A DNA stretch of 35,516 bases from RYN-433 sp036558265 (GCA_036558265.1 DATBFY010000667.1:1-35516), one strand, 5' to 3'. Numbered from the stretch's first letter, positions 1 to 8,362 are shown. Numbers and translations: made by a program. Notes: generated from the letters alone by a model not told the origin.

Positions 1-330
1 AACCTCACCAACGACGGCTGGTTCGCCTTCAACCAGATGCCCCAGCACCTCCAACTGGCCGTCTTCCGCTCGATCGAGAACCGCGTCCCCATCGCCCGCA
101 GCGTCAACACCGGCATCAGCGGTTTTATCGACTCCGTCGGCCGGGTCTACGACACCATTCCGGTCCACACCACCGGCGCCCGCGCCGCCACGCTCTGGCT
201 CGACCACCGCGTCGCCCCCTATACGCGCATTGGAGACGTCTTCGCCGCCCTGTGCCTGATGATCGCGGGAGGGACGGTCCTGGCGGGCCTCTGGAACGCC
301 CTGAAGAACCGCCGCCGCACGGGTCGATAG
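1..330 (+). CDS. lnt: Apolipoprotein N-acyltransferase, C-terminal part
   Basis: The reading frame is open from base 1 and ends at TAG 328-330, so only the last 109 residues are present. The start NLTNDGWF and the stretch ENRVPIARSVNTGISGFID match the end of the nitrilase-type domain of Lnt, which transfers the third acyl chain to the N-terminal cysteine of lipoproteins in the inner membrane. A hydrophobic segment (about IGDVFAALCLMIAGG) followed by a basic tail fits the last transmembrane helix of the family. The catalytic Glu, Lys and Cys lie upstream of the window and cannot be checked. The next gene begins 24 bases downstream and is itself a lipoprotein, a plausible substrate. Confidence 0.9.
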   Translation, partial: NLTNDGWFAFNQMPQHLQLAVFRSIENRVPIARSVNTGISGFIDSVGRVYDTIPVHTTGARAATLWLDHRVAPYTRIGDVFAALCLMIAGGTVLAGLWNALKNRRRTGR

Positions 331-353
331 CTTGGTCGTACGAGGTTTGCAGA

Positions 354-1403
354 ATGATCCATCGTCATCGCCTCATTCTTGGTTTGATCTCCACCACCAC
401 CCTCCTTGTCGGCTGCGCCGGCACCGGCCAGCGCCCCTTGAGCGCCGTCGAGCGCCAGGTCCCCGCCCCCAAACAACCCCCGGCCCCCCCGCCAATCCAT
501 AACGTCCCCCTCGACCCCAGCCTGCAAGCCGCCGCCCGCGCCCAGCTCGATGCCGCCCTTGGCTCCAACGACCCCTTCATCCGCTCCCACGCCATCGAGG
601 CCCTGAACCAGACCGCTGGGGTCCAGGCCCGGGGCGTCTACCTCAACGGCCTGAAGGACCCCTCTTCCCAGGTTCGCTTCACCAGCGCGATGGCCATCGG
701 GCAGCTTCAGATCGCCGACGCCCGCGACGAGCTGCTCCAACTGGTCAACGATCCCAACGCCCGCGTCCGCATCGCCGTGCGCTTCGCCCTGCACCGCCTG
801 GGCGACACCAGCTACACAAAGGACCTCGAACAGACCGCAAAGGAGCCCCTGGTTTGGCAGATCCGTGCCGACACCGCCATGGTGTTGGGGATGCTCAAGG
901 AGCCGACGGCCGTGCGCGTCCTGCGTCCGATGCAGCGCGACCCCCAGGCCGCCGTCCGCATCCAGGTCGCCGAGGCCCTCTGGCGCCTGGGCGACGAGCA
1001 GGGCCTGCGCAACCTCGTCGCCGCCACCCAGAGCGCCTACCCCGACGACCAGATGGTCGCCCTGATGGGCCTGGCGGCCCCGAAGGACACCCGGATCATG
1101 GGCCACCTGCGCTCCTCCCTAACGGCCGACTATCCCGAGGTCTGCCTGGTCGCCGCCCGCGCCATGGGCATGCTCGGCTCCGACGCCGGCTACGCCATCG
1201 CCGCGGACCTGGCGCGCAGCCGGGATGCCAACCAGCGGATGCTTGCCGCCCTGGCTTTGGGCGCCATCGGCCGTCCCGACGCCCAGCCGCTCCTCGCCGA
1301 CCTCCTGAAAGACCGCGACAGCGCCGACATCCGCCTCTGTGCCGCCCAGGCCATCCTCCAGCTCAAACCCCCCACCGCCCCCGCCACCGCCCGCGGAGAA
1401 TGA
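354..1403 (+). CDS. HEAT-repeat lipoprotein
   Basis: 349 residues. I chose ATG 354 because GAGG lies 8 bases upstream, and because it gives a clean lipoprotein signal: basic start MIHRHR, hydrophobic core, and lipobox LVGC with Cys at residue 21. A Pro-rich linker follows (about 40-55). The rest is a run of HEAT/PBS-lyase-like helical repeats, each with a pattern such as DPSSQVRFTSAMAIGQL, DPNARVRIAVRFALHRL and DPQAAVRIQVAEALWRL. HEAT repeats normally form protein-binding solenoids and no enzymatic motif is visible. It sits 24 bases after lnt and is probably co-transcribed. An upstream in-frame start at 252 would overlap lnt and remove the signal peptide from the N-terminus, so I reject it. 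The partner protein is unknown. Confidence 0.85.
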   Translation: MIHRHRLILGLISTTTLLVGCAGTGQRPLSAVERQVPAPKQPPAPPPIHNVPLDPSLQAAARAQLDAALGSNDPFIRSHAIEALNQTAGVQARGVYLNGLKDPSSQVRFTSAMAIGQLQIADARDELLQLVNDPNARVRIAVRFALHRLGDTSYTKDLEQTAKEPLVWQIRADTAMVLGMLKEPTAVRVLRPMQRDPQAAVRIQVAEALWRLGDEQGLRNLVAATQSAYPDDQMVALMGLAAPKDTRIMGHLRSSLTADYPEVCLVAARAMGMLGSDAGYAIAADLARSRDANQRMLAALALGAIGRPDAQPLLADLLKDRDSADIRLCAAQAILQLKPPTAPATARGE

Positions 1404-1718
1404 CCGTTTTGCAGGGTGGGGTGCTTGCCCGGTGGTCTTCGTGTGTCTCTCCCTTTCCTCCCGCCTTTTATTGGCCGGATTATCGGGCGTAAACCGCCTA
1501 ACCGATCCACGCGGTTTTCAGGACTGCCGAGCCTGTGCGTAACTCCGTTTCGGCTTGACAGATCGGGCTTTGAAATTAGGATTGAGCATGGTGTCGCGCG
1601 CGATTCAGGACCGAGGGCTGACGCTGACCTCGCCGGTTGATCCAGGCAGTTGTCGCCCCGCCGACGCGCGACCCACGCACTCCACCACTGACGGACACCC
1701 CTGTCCAAGGAGCCAACC
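1404..1718. other. Intergenic gap of 315 bases
   Basis: No convincing coding frame is seen. The gap separates the lnt/HEAT pair from the coiled-coil protein and contains the promoter-like sequence at 1555-1582. The remaining stretch to the TTG start at 1719 would be a leader of about 130 bases. I found no recognisable riboswitch in it. Confidence 0.5.
1555..1582 (+). promoter_or_regulatory. Sigma70-like promoter
   Basis: TTGACA at 1555-1560 is a perfect -35 hexamer. TAGGAT at 1577-1582 lies 16 bases later and fits a -10 element. The region around it is less GC-rich than the surroundings. It would drive the coiled-coil protein starting at 1719. This is a motif match only. Confidence 0.45.
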
Positions 1719-2579
1719 TTGAGCGCTCTGACGAAAGTCGCCGTAGCACTGCTGGTCGTCGCCTCCCTCCTGCTCTCCGCGGGGGTGGTCGTCTTCGTCA
1801 ACAAGGCCGACCACTACGACGTGACCCTCAAGCAGTCGCAGGACTCGCTGACCAAGGAGCGCGCCTCTCATAACGACAGCCGCGCCCAGCTCAACGCGGT
1901 CAACACCGAGCTGCTCTCGCAGTCCAAGGACGCCAACGCCCGCATCGACGCCCTCAAGAAGGACGTCGCCGACCGCGAGGCCCAGGTCCTGGACCTCAAG
2001 AACCAGCTCGCCAAGCTCGACCAGGACAAGAAGGGCGCCGAAGTCGCCATGCAGAACATGGTCAAGGTGCAGGAGGGCATCCAGGCCCAGCTTGCCAGCG
2101 CCAACCAGCAGGTCACCGAGCTTCGCGGCTACCGCGACAAGCTGGTCAACGAATCGCACCAGCTCAACGTGCAGTTGACCGACTCGATGGCCAAGGTCGA
2201 TGCCTTGGAGCGTGCCCGCCGCAACGCCGAAGAGCGCGCCGCCGGCGCCCGCGCCGAGCTGGACGACCTGCAGAGCAAGGTCAAGAACGCCGGCTACGCG
2301 ATCGGCAACCTGCCCAACCGCACGAACCGGGGTGAGCAGAACCTCGAAGGCGTGGTCATGAGGGTGTTCGAGGCCGGCGGCAAGCCCTGGGCCAGCATCT
2401 CGATCGGCTCCAAGGACAACGTCGAGAAGGGCACCCGCTTCAACGTGATCAACAACAACGAGTTCCTGGGCTACCTGACGATCCAGACCGCCGAGCCGAC
2501 CGACGCCGCGGGCGTGCTCGAAGGCCCCAAGGTGGACAAGATCAAGCAGGGCGACCAGGTCAAGACCCAGCTTCAATAA
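1719..2579 (+). CDS. Membrane-anchored coiled-coil protein
   Basis: 286 residues starting at TTG 1719, chosen because AAGGAG sits just upstream (1707-1712) and the next residues form a hydrophobic anchor (VAVALLVVASLLLSAGVVVF). Residues about 30-195 are highly charged and rich in Gln, Lys, Glu and Leu with heptad spacing, consistent with a long coiled coil. The last 80 residues, beginning near EGVVMRVFEAGGKPW, are predicted beta-rich and compact. No enzymatic motif is seen. The topology (short cytoplasmic tail, one helix, periplasmic coiled coil, terminal domain) suggests a structural or adaptor role at the envelope. It is followed after 49 bases by a small membrane protein and the two probably form an operon. 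I do not recognise a named family. Confidence 0.8.
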   Translation: MSALTKVAVALLVVASLLLSAGVVVFVNKADHYDVTLKQSQDSLTKERASHNDSRAQLNAVNTELLSQSKDANARIDALKKDVADREAQVLDLKNQLAKLDQDKKGAEVAMQNMVKVQEGIQAQLASANQQVTELRGYRDKLVNESHQLNVQLTDSMAKVDALERARRNAEERAAGARAELDDLQSKVKNAGYAIGNLPNRTNRGEQNLEGVVMRVFEAGGKPWASISIGSKDNVEKGTRFNVINNNEFLGYLTIQTAEPTDAAGVLEGPKVDKIKQGDQVKTQLQ

Positions 2580-2628
2580 CGTCTCGCGTTTCTCTGCGAC
2601 CGTTGGACCCCTTTGGGAGATAGACACC

Positions 2629-2784
2629 ATGAGCCGAGCAGGAAACGTTGACGTCGTAACCGTCCGGCCCGCGAATAACATCTACACCGTGCTGGCGCTG
2701 GTCTCCACGCTGATCGTCCTCGCGGCATTCATCACGCTCTACATGAAGGCGAGCAGCCTTTTTGGCGGCGGATTGTTTAGCTGA
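2629..2784 (+). CDS. Small single-pass membrane protein
   Basis: 51 residues, MSRAGNVDVVTV followed by one strong hydrophobic helix (about residues 19-38, IYTVLALVSTLIVLAAFI) and a Gly-rich end. ATG 2629 is preceded by GGGAGA. It lies between the coiled-coil membrane protein and a strong terminator, so it is almost certainly the last gene of that operon and may interact with the upstream product. The function is unknown. The combination of start, ribosome-binding site, membrane helix and terminator makes it a credible gene. Confidence 0.7.
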   Translation: MSRAGNVDVVTVRPANNIYTVLALVSTLIVLAAFITLYMKASSLFGGGLFS

Positions 2785-2830
2785 CCGTTCCACCCGCGTC
2801 GCGGGTATGATCCAGGCAATCAGGCAAACG

Positions 2831-2858
2831 CCCACGGAACTCGCTTCCGTGGGTTTTT
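2831..2858 (+). terminator. Rho-independent terminator
   Basis: A 9-bp perfect stem (CCCACGGAA 2831-2839 with TTCCGTGGG 2845-2853) with a 5-base loop is followed directly by TTTTT (2854-2858). AAA precedes the stem. It closes the coiled-coil/small membrane protein operon. Confidence 0.9.
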
Positions 2859-2881
2859 GCATGACAGGCCGCGAGCAGCGC

Positions 2882-3490
2882 ATGAGTCTCCTGGAACAAT
2901 TCCGGTTCCTCGACCCCGGGCCGCTGGTGGACGGCGAGCTGGAACTGGTCATGCCCGAGGAGCGCTGGATCGACCCGCTCATGGCGACCCTCGCGCACCC
3001 GCTGACGCGCCAGTTGACGCCCCGGGACTCGGAGCTCACGCGCGAGCAGTTGGTCAAGTTCGTGCGCGAGTTCCCACTGGGCCGGCAGCAGGGCGACGCC
3101 GAGAAGGGCTGGGTGCCGGCCTACCACTACTGGATGAGATTGCGGCCCGTGCCCGGGTTCGACCCACCCGTGACGATCGTCGGGGGCCTGAACCTGCGGG
3201 TGGGGCACACCGAAAACCTGGAGATGTACCTGGGACACATCGGCTACGGGGTCTACCCCCCGGCGCGGGGCCGGCACCTGGCGGCGCGGGCGGTCCGGTT
3301 GCTCCAGCCGCTCGCCAGGCGATCGGGGATCAACCCCCTGTGGATCACGTGCAACCCGGACAACGTGGCGAGCCGGCGGACCTGCGAGCTGGCCGGCGGC
3401 ACGCTGGTGGACACGGTGCCTCTGCCGGCCGAGCATCCCCTCTACCATCGCGGGGAGCGGACCAAGTGCCGGTATCGGTTCGACCTTTAG
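2882..3490 (+). CDS. GNAT-family N-acetyltransferase
   Basis: 202 residues from ATG 2882. The fold is suggested by the central region GGLNLRVGHTENLEMYLGHIGYGVYPPARGRHLAARA, in which PARGRHLA corresponds to the acetyl-CoA pyrophosphate-binding loop, followed by NPLWITCNPDNVASRRTCELAGG, the usual beta-alpha end of GNAT proteins. The whole resembles the COG3981 type of predicted acetyltransferase. The substrate is unknown. An alternative ATG at 2861 lies immediately behind the T-tract of the upstream terminator and would need a promoter inside the previous operon, so the later start is preferred, although neither has a strong ribosome-binding site. Confidence 0.8.
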   Translation: MSLLEQFRFLDPGPLVDGELELVMPEERWIDPLMATLAHPLTRQLTPRDSELTREQLVKFVREFPLGRQQGDAEKGWVPAYHYWMRLRPVPGFDPPVTIVGGLNLRVGHTENLEMYLGHIGYGVYPPARGRHLAARAVRLLQPLARRSGINPLWITCNPDNVASRRTCELAGGTLVDTVPLPAEHPLYHRGERTKCRYRFDL

Positions 3491-3743
3491 CCGGCCGCGT
3501 GGTTATCGGTCCCGTGCGCGTGGGCAGGCGTGTCGAATTTCTGCAATTCCCTGTCAATCCATGGTTGTGACGGCCCGATATACTCTCCATACTGGCTGCG
3601 CGATCGGAGGAGATCCAACCGCCGCGCCCGGCAATCGCGCACCCCCCTCCACAGGCGGATGTGCGGTCCCGGCCGCTGAGCTGAGCCGACCGCTGTGATG
3701 CGCGTCGGCGCCCCGGCCGCACGCGGAGGAAACCGTCACTTAT

Positions 3744-5342
3744 ATGTCATTGAGCGCGGACCCCCTGTCCGTCTTCGGCCTTCGGCCCGTGAGGATCGCC
3801 GACCGGCCCGCGATGGAACCGTTCTTCCGATCCCTCCACTCCCCCCTGTCCGATTACACGTTCTCGCAACTCTTCACGTGGCGGAACAGCCTGCGCATCG
3901 CGTGGGACGTGATCGACGGCCACCTGTGCGTGTTCGCCAACGGCAGCGGCGACCTGACGCTGCTCCTGCCGCCGATCGGCGACACCGGCTCGGACCGGGC
4001 GCTGGCGCGGTGCGCGGCGATCATGGACGAGTACAACACCGCCCACGCCTGCCGCGACCGCAGCCGCGTCGAATACGTCAGCGAGGAACTGCTGGCGCGG
4101 TTCGACCGCGCACGGCTGACCGTCGCGCCGCAGGGCACCGACTACCTGTACGACGTCAACCGCATGATCGACCTTGCCGGCGGGGACCTGGCGAGCAAGC
4201 GGCAGGCGAAGAACCGGTTCGTCCGAAACTACAAACATCGGGTGGAGACCTACGACCACGACCGGCATTTTCGCCCCTGCCTGGACCTGTTGAACCAGTG
4301 GAAGGAGCGGCAGGACGACGCCCATGCGGCCGACGATTCGTCGAGCTTCATCAAGCGCACCAAGGAGTCGCTGGCGACGCAGTTGACGCTCGAACATGCG
4401 AGCGAGCTGGGATTGAGGGGGCTGGTCGTGTACGTGACCGACGAGCAGCAGGGGATGGAGCAGATCAAGGGCTTCACGTTCGGCGAGGCGCTGGGGGCGG
4501 AGCAAAGCTCGATCGTGGTGGAGAAGACGGACCTGGCGTGCAAGGGTCTGGCGCAGTTCATCTTCAGCGAGTTCTGCCGGGCGTCGTGGTCGGACCGGCC
4601 GCTGGTGAACGCGGGGGATGACTGGGGCCTGGAATCGCTGGCGTGGACCAAGGCGAGCTATCGCCCGGTGAAACTGCTGAAGAAGTTCACGTTCGCCCCG
4701 CCGGCGCGCGTGGCGGTGGCGATGCGTCGCGAGACTGGGGAAATGCTGGGTTCACGTCATCCTGAGCTTGCGAAGGATCCAGCGGGAATGGAGCCGCCCC
4801 GGACTTCGCGGGTAGATCCTTCGGTCGCCGCCGGGCTCCCTCAGGATGACGGCGCGCGATCGATCCTCATCCGTCCCGCGCGCCGGGAGGACCTGCCGGC
4901 CATCTGCACCCTGGAGGAGGGGTGCTTTTCGACCTACAACCTTTCGAGGCGGCAACTGCAGTATCTGCAGCAGCGGCAGACGGCGGTGTTCCTGGTGGCC
5001 GAGCGGGAGGGCGGGCGGATCGTCGGCGAGGGGATCGCGCTGATCCGGCATCACAAGAACACCGTGTCGGGCCGGGCCTACAGCCTGGCGGTGGACCCTG
5101 CCGAGCGCGGGCGGGGGATCGGCGAGCGGTTGATGCGCGAGATGGTCGAGCAACTGCGGTTACGCGGGGTTCGGCGCGTCTACCTGGAGGTGGAGGCGGC
5201 CAATGCGGCGGCGGTTCACCTCTACGAGCGACTGGGCTTCCGCGGGATCGGGGTGCTGCCGGATTATTACGGCCCGGGCAAGGACGGCGTCCACATGATG
5301 TACGAGACGGCGCCACTGCCGGTGTCGCCGGTGGCGGCGTAG
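3744..5342 (+). CDS. DUF2156-GNAT fusion acyltransferase
   Basis: 532 residues from ATG 3744, with GGAGGA at 3725-3730. Residues about 10-325 match DUF2156, the domain at the C-terminus of phosphatidylglycerol lysyltransferases: FRSLHSPLSDYTFSQLFTWR near the start, then LASKRQAKNRFVRNYKH and a second acyltransferase lobe. Residues about 373-525 are a separate RimI-like GNAT domain with the acetyl-CoA loop PAERGRGIGERL and the ending NAAAVHLYERLGF. The domains are joined by about 35 residues (338-369) encoded by a palindromic DNA repeat (4756-4850). The linker reads as low-complexity, Pro-rich filler. The frame is continuous. The two domains may aminoacylate or acetylate a lipid or peptide, but the substrates are unknown. 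Confidence 0.85.
   Translation: MSLSADPLSVFGLRPVRIADRPAMEPFFRSLHSPLSDYTFSQLFTWRNSLRIAWDVIDGHLCVFANGSGDLTLLLPPIGDTGSDRALARCAAIMDEYNTAHACRDRSRVEYVSEELLARFDRARLTVAPQGTDYLYDVNRMIDLAGGDLASKRQAKNRFVRNYKHRVETYDHDRHFRPCLDLLNQWKERQDDAHAADDSSSFIKRTKESLATQLTLEHASELGLRGLVVYVTDEQQGMEQIKGFTFGEALGAEQSSIVVEKTDLACKGLAQFIFSEFCRASWSDRPLVNAGDDWGLESLAWTKASYRPVKLLKKFTFAPPARVAVAMRRETGEMLGSRHPELAKDPAGMEPPRTSRVDPSVAAGLPQDDGARSILIRPARREDLPAICTLEEGCFSTYNLSRRQLQYLQQRQTAVFLVAEREGGRIVGEGIALIRHHKNTVSGRAYSLAVDPAERGRGIGERLMREMVEQLRLRGVRRVYLEVEAANAAAVHLYERLGFRGIGVLPDYYGPGKDGVHMMYETAPLPVSPVAA
4756..4850. repeat. Palindromic repeat inside a coding region
   Basis: Outer arms GTCATCCTGAG (4756-4766) and CTCAGGATGAC (4840-4850) are perfect 11-bp inverted repeats. 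Inner arms CGAAGGATC (4771-4779) and GATCCTTCG (4815-4823) are a perfect 9-bp pair. The element is 95 bp. It lies wholly within the gene at 3744 and encodes the linker between its two domains. The layout is that of a dispersed palindromic (REP/MITE-like) intergenic element. Its copy number cannot be judged from this window. Confidence 0.8.
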
Positions 5343-5356
5343 GGCGCGCGGGGCAT

Positions 5357-6163
5357 TCAATTTGAAGTCGTGAAGGGGTCCCACTTGTGGGTCTTGGTGT
5401 AGAGATTGGTGTAGTCGGCGTTGCTCAGGCTTTCGACGTGGGTGTCGAAGAAGGCGATGTTGCCGCCCTTCATGTGGCGGTTGGTCAGGGCGTCGCTGCC
5501 GTCGGCGTCACCGTTGAACATGACGGGGTTGCCGATGCTTCCCGCGACCCACCGCCCGTCGTTCGGGCTCTTCTCCTCGACGAGCATGATCTTCTCCGCG
5601 TTTCGCCGCACCTCGGTGATCTTGCGGAAGGAGTCCTTCCCGTCCTTGTCGCAGAGCAGGTCGTTCATCGTGTAGCTGTAGAGGTACTGGCCGATGCCGC
5701 TGCGGTTCGCGTGGGACTTGACGTCGTCGCTGGGGCAGCGGAGGAGGTCCTTGAGCTTGTCGTCCTTGGCGCTGAGGTAGATGGCGATCGCGCTGTCGTT
5801 GATGTCCACCTTGATGCCGCCGGTGTAGCCCGTGGTGGGGTCCTGCCAGTGGATCCAGTCGTTCGCACGATTGAAGGTGCCGGTGGCCGCCGGGTTGGGC
5901 TTGGGTCCGTCACTGCCGGAGGCGCGCCAGGGGAAGGTTCCCTTGTGCTCGTTGGTGTACATGATGAAGGCGGTGATGATCTGCTTCATGTTGCTGGAGC
6001 ACTTGGCCCAGTTCGCCTGCTGCCGGGCCTTATTGAGGGCGGGGAGCAGGATCGCGATGAGCAGAGCGATGATGCCGATGACGACCAGGAGTTCGACGAG
6101 CGTGAACGCGGCAATTAGCCGCAGCCGCGCCGGGCGGCGCGGGCATGGAGAGATGCCTGACAT
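5357..6163 (-). CDS. Type II/IV pseudopilin-like protein 1
   Basis: 268 residues. Start ATG at 6163 was chosen because GCGGAGGC lies 6 bases upstream. A longer TTG start at 6178 lacks such a site. The N-terminus has a basic leader, then AFTLVELLVVIGIIALLIAILL, the prepilin peptidase signal and hydrophobic helix of class III pilin-like proteins, with Ala rather than Gly at the cleavage position. The C-terminus contains NRHMKGGNIAFFDTHVESL, the His/Gly-rich motif typical of the abundant planctomycete pseudopilins. It is predicted to be processed and exported by a type II-like system. It is closely related to the next gene upstream (6305-7132). Its role in those cells is unknown. Confidence 0.88.
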   Translation of the reverse strand: MSGISPCPRRPARLRLIAAFTLVELLVVIGIIALLIAILLPALNKARQQANWAKCSSNMKQIITAFIMYTNEHKGTFPWRASGSDGPKPNPAATGTFNRANDWIHWQDPTTGYTGGIKVDINDSAIAIYLSAKDDKLKDLLRCPSDDVKSHANRSGIGQYLYSYTMNDLLCDKDGKDSFRKITEVRRNAEKIMLVEEKSPNDGRWVAGSIGNPVMFNGDADGSDALTNRHMKGGNIAFFDTHVESLSNADYTNLYTKTHKWDPFTTSN

Positions 6164-6276
6164 CAGTTGCCTCCGCAAGAAGTGAGCGATCGACGGACCC
6201 GCTCAGCTTCATTTACGCAGGCATCTAAGTCAATAGGAATTTGCGATTCGCGTTTTTTGGGGTGCCAGGAAGACCC

Positions 6277-6292
6277 GGCCGCTGAAGCGGCC
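6277..6292. repeat. 16-bp palindrome between pseudopilin genes
   Basis: GGCCGC (6277-6282) and GCGGCC (6287-6292) pair around TGAA, flanked by CCC (6274-6276) and GGG (6298-6300). It lies just downstream of the minus-strand pseudopilin ending at 6305 and could be a weak terminator, but no T-tract follows on the minus strand. Confidence 0.35.
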
Positions 6293-6304
6293 TCACCGGG
6301 GATT

Positions 6305-7132
6305 CTAGTTCGAATCCACGAACGGGTTCCACTTCTTGGTGTTGGTGTAGAGGTTCTTGAAGTCGTTGTTGCCCAGGACTTCGACGTGGGTGTCGAAGAA
6401 GGCGATGTTGCCCTGCTTCATGTGGCGGTTGGTCAGGGCGTCGTCGCCGTCGGCGTCGCCGGTGGTGGCGTTCACGTTGCCGATGCTGGCCGCGATCCAT
6501 CGACCGTCCTTCGGGTCCTTCTCCTCGACCAGGAAGATTTTTTCGGCATTGCGGCGCACCTGGGTGATCTTGTGGAACTCGCCCTTGTTCTCATCGGTGC
6601 TGCCGTTCTTGTCGACGGTGAGAAGATCATTCATCGTGAACGAGTATTGATAACGCCCGTAAGCGGAACGCAGGGTGTGGCTGGCCCAGTCGTCGGCGGG
6701 GCAGCGGAGCAGTTCCTTGAGCTTGTCGTCCTTGGCGCTGAGGTAGGTGGCGATGGCGCTCTCGTTGATATCCACGTTGACGGCGCCGGTGTAGCCGGCG
6801 GTCCGGTCCTGCCAGTGAATCCAGTCGTTGGCGCCGCGGAAGGGGTCGCCGGTCTTGGAGAGGTCGGGCCGGGGTCCTTGTTGTCCGGAGGCGCGCCACG
6901 GGAAGGCCCCCTTGAAGTCATTGGTGTACATGATGAAGGCGGTGGCGACCTGCTTCATGTTGCTGGAGCACTTGGCCCAGTTCGCCTGCGCGCGGGCCTT
7001 GCTGAGCGCCGGGAGGAGGATGGCGATGAGCAGGGCGATGATGCCGATGACGACCAGGAGCTCGACGAGCGTGAACGCCGGGAGCCGCCGGGCGCGGCGT
7101 GGGGACGGATGTACCTCCAAGGCGTGTGACAT
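6305..7132 (-). CDS. Type II/IV pseudopilin-like protein 2
   Basis: 275 residues from ATG 7132, with GGAGGC 5 bases upstream. The N-terminus MSHALEVHPSPRRARRLP leads into AFTLVELLVVIGIIALLIAILL, the prepilin-type cleavage and helix segment. The body shares long identical stretches with the protein encoded at 5357-6163, for example ANDWIHWQD, LSAKDDKLK and DGDDALTNRHMK against DGSDALTNRHMK, so the pair is a fairly recent duplication. A short acidic insert near NGSTDENKGEF is specific to this copy. It is probably exported as a minor pilin-like protein, with function unknown. Confidence 0.88.
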   Translation of the reverse strand: MSHALEVHPSPRRARRLPAFTLVELLVVIGIIALLIAILLPALSKARAQANWAKCSSNMKQVATAFIMYTNDFKGAFPWRASGQQGPRPDLSKTGDPFRGANDWIHWQDRTAGYTGAVNVDINESAIATYLSAKDDKLKELLRCPADDWASHTLRSAYGRYQYSFTMNDLLTVDKNGSTDENKGEFHKITQVRRNAEKIFLVEEKDPKDGRWIAASIGNVNATTGDADGDDALTNRHMKQGNIAFFDTHVEVLGNNDFKNLYTNTKKWNPFVDSN

Positions 7133-7282
7133 CGTTTGCCTCCGCGGAAATGACCGATTGCCTGACGGTTCGATAGCATCGCCCGCACACGGATCGGAGT
7201 CAATGGGATTTTGCGGACTTGCCGATGCGGCGCGGCACAACCGGGTGACGCCTCTCACATCTCGAACTTGCGACCATCCGTG

Positions 7283-7330
7283 GCAAAACAAAACCCGGCC
7301 CCGCGCGCGATGTCGCATGCGGGGCCGGGT
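7283..7330 (-). terminator. Rho-independent terminator (minus strand)
   Basis: On the minus strand a 12-bp perfect GC-rich stem (bases 7319-7330 with 7293-7304) is followed by TTTTGTTTTG (complement of 7284-7293). It lies just downstream of the third pseudopilin gene (stop at 7367) and insulates it from pseudopilin 2. Confidence 0.88.
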
Positions 7331-7366
7331 CGGCTGTTCCTGCGTACCGCCGGTAATATCAGACGC

Positions 7367-8188
7367 TTAGTGATCGATCAGGTTGCGCGTCTCGTAAAGG
7401 TAGAAGTCCCAGGGTTTTAAGTCCTTGATCGGCTTGGTGTCTACGTGAGCGTCGATGTACAGGCAGTTGATCATTCCCTTGTGTCGCTTGTCGTTATCCT
7501 CCATGATCCGGCGGCCCGTGGCCGCCGTGCCGGTGATGTGGGAGTCCTGCCAGACGTCGTGGGCGGAGTAGTCGGGAATCGGGTTGTCGTTGGGCCCGCC
7601 CGCGGCCAGGTTGCCGTTGCCTTCGGTCAGATAGAGGATTTCCGAGCCGCGCTTGATCTGTGTGATGTTGATCACCGGCTGGGCGCGGCCGGTCTTGTAG
7701 TACTCAGGCGAGATCTGGAAGCCGTTGGCGACGTAGTCGAGTTCCTGCTGATCGTTGGGGAACACGGGGCACTGGTAGACATCGATGCGGGCGAACTGGG
7801 GCTTGAGCGCCTTGTCCCGGTTGCCGCTGGTGTCCTGGGCGCCAATGGAAACGAAATCCTTGAGGAAATACTTGCCAAATTGCTCGGCGTAGAGGTATTG
7901 GCCGGTCAGGTACTGGGTTCCGTGGTTATAGTCGCGCGGGATAAAACCCTTGTTCTCGTTGGCGTACATCTGCGCGACCGTACCGATCTGCCGGAGGTTG
8001 GAGGCGCACTTGACCGTGTTGGCCTGCTTCCGCGCGGAGCTGAGCGCCGGGAGCAGGATCGAGATCAGCAGGGCGATAATCCCAATAACAACGAGCAACT
8101 CGACGAGCGTGAACGCCACCTCCTGACGGGCAGGCCCGGTCAAGTGGATGCGCGGCTTGCGAAGGTGTACGCCCATGGTGTGTGACAT
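7367..8188 (-). CDS. Type II/IV pseudopilin-like protein 3
   Basis: 273 residues from ATG 8188, with GGAGGC 5 bases upstream. The leader MSHTMGVHLRKPRIHLTG precedes AFTLVELLVVIGIIALLISILL, the prepilin-type segment. The C-terminal part has RHKGMINCLYIDAHVDTK in place of the usual His/Gly motif. It is much more divergent from the other two than they are from each other. The bases around the start (CGGAGGCAAACG before ATG) are identical to those of pseudopilin 2, so expression is probably matched. It has its own terminator at 7283-7330. Confidence 0.87.
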   Translation of the reverse strand: MSHTMGVHLRKPRIHLTGPARQEVAFTLVELLVVIGIIALLISILLPALSSARKQANTVKCASNLRQIGTVAQMYANENKGFIPRDYNHGTQYLTGQYLYAEQFGKYFLKDFVSIGAQDTSGNRDKALKPQFARIDVYQCPVFPNDQQELDYVANGFQISPEYYKTGRAQPVINITQIKRGSEILYLTEGNGNLAAGGPNDNPIPDYSAHDVWQDSHITGTAATGRRIMEDNDKRHKGMINCLYIDAHVDTKPIKDLKPWDFYLYETRNLIDH

Positions 8189-8347
8189 CGTTTGCCTCCG
8201 AGCGAATATGGGGATTTCCCCTCCCTCCGCGTAGCTTCGCTCCATAAACCGCTTGAGTCAACCCGACATCGTCCGAAGAGGTGTTTCGCCGCAAAGTTGG
8301 CAAGTATCTGTCAATATATCGATCCGACCGGCGCCTGCCGAAAACGT

Positions 8348-8355
8348 GCTACAAT
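8348..8355 (+). promoter_or_regulatory. Extended -10 promoter, probably leaderless transcript
   Basis: TGCTACAAT ending at 8355 is an extended -10 element (TGn followed by TACAAT at 8350-8355). No good -35 hexamer lies 17 bases upstream. The ATG of ribBA begins only 7 bases after the -10, so the predicted transcript would start at or next to the start codon. No ribosome-binding site is present before that ATG. Confidence 0.5.
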
Positions 8356-8362
8356 CGTTGAT

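Noticed and set aside
3579..3584. TATACT as a -10 box for the DUF2156-GNAT gene
   Set aside because: No acceptable -35 hexamer is found 15-19 bases upstream, so a single hexamer match is not enough.
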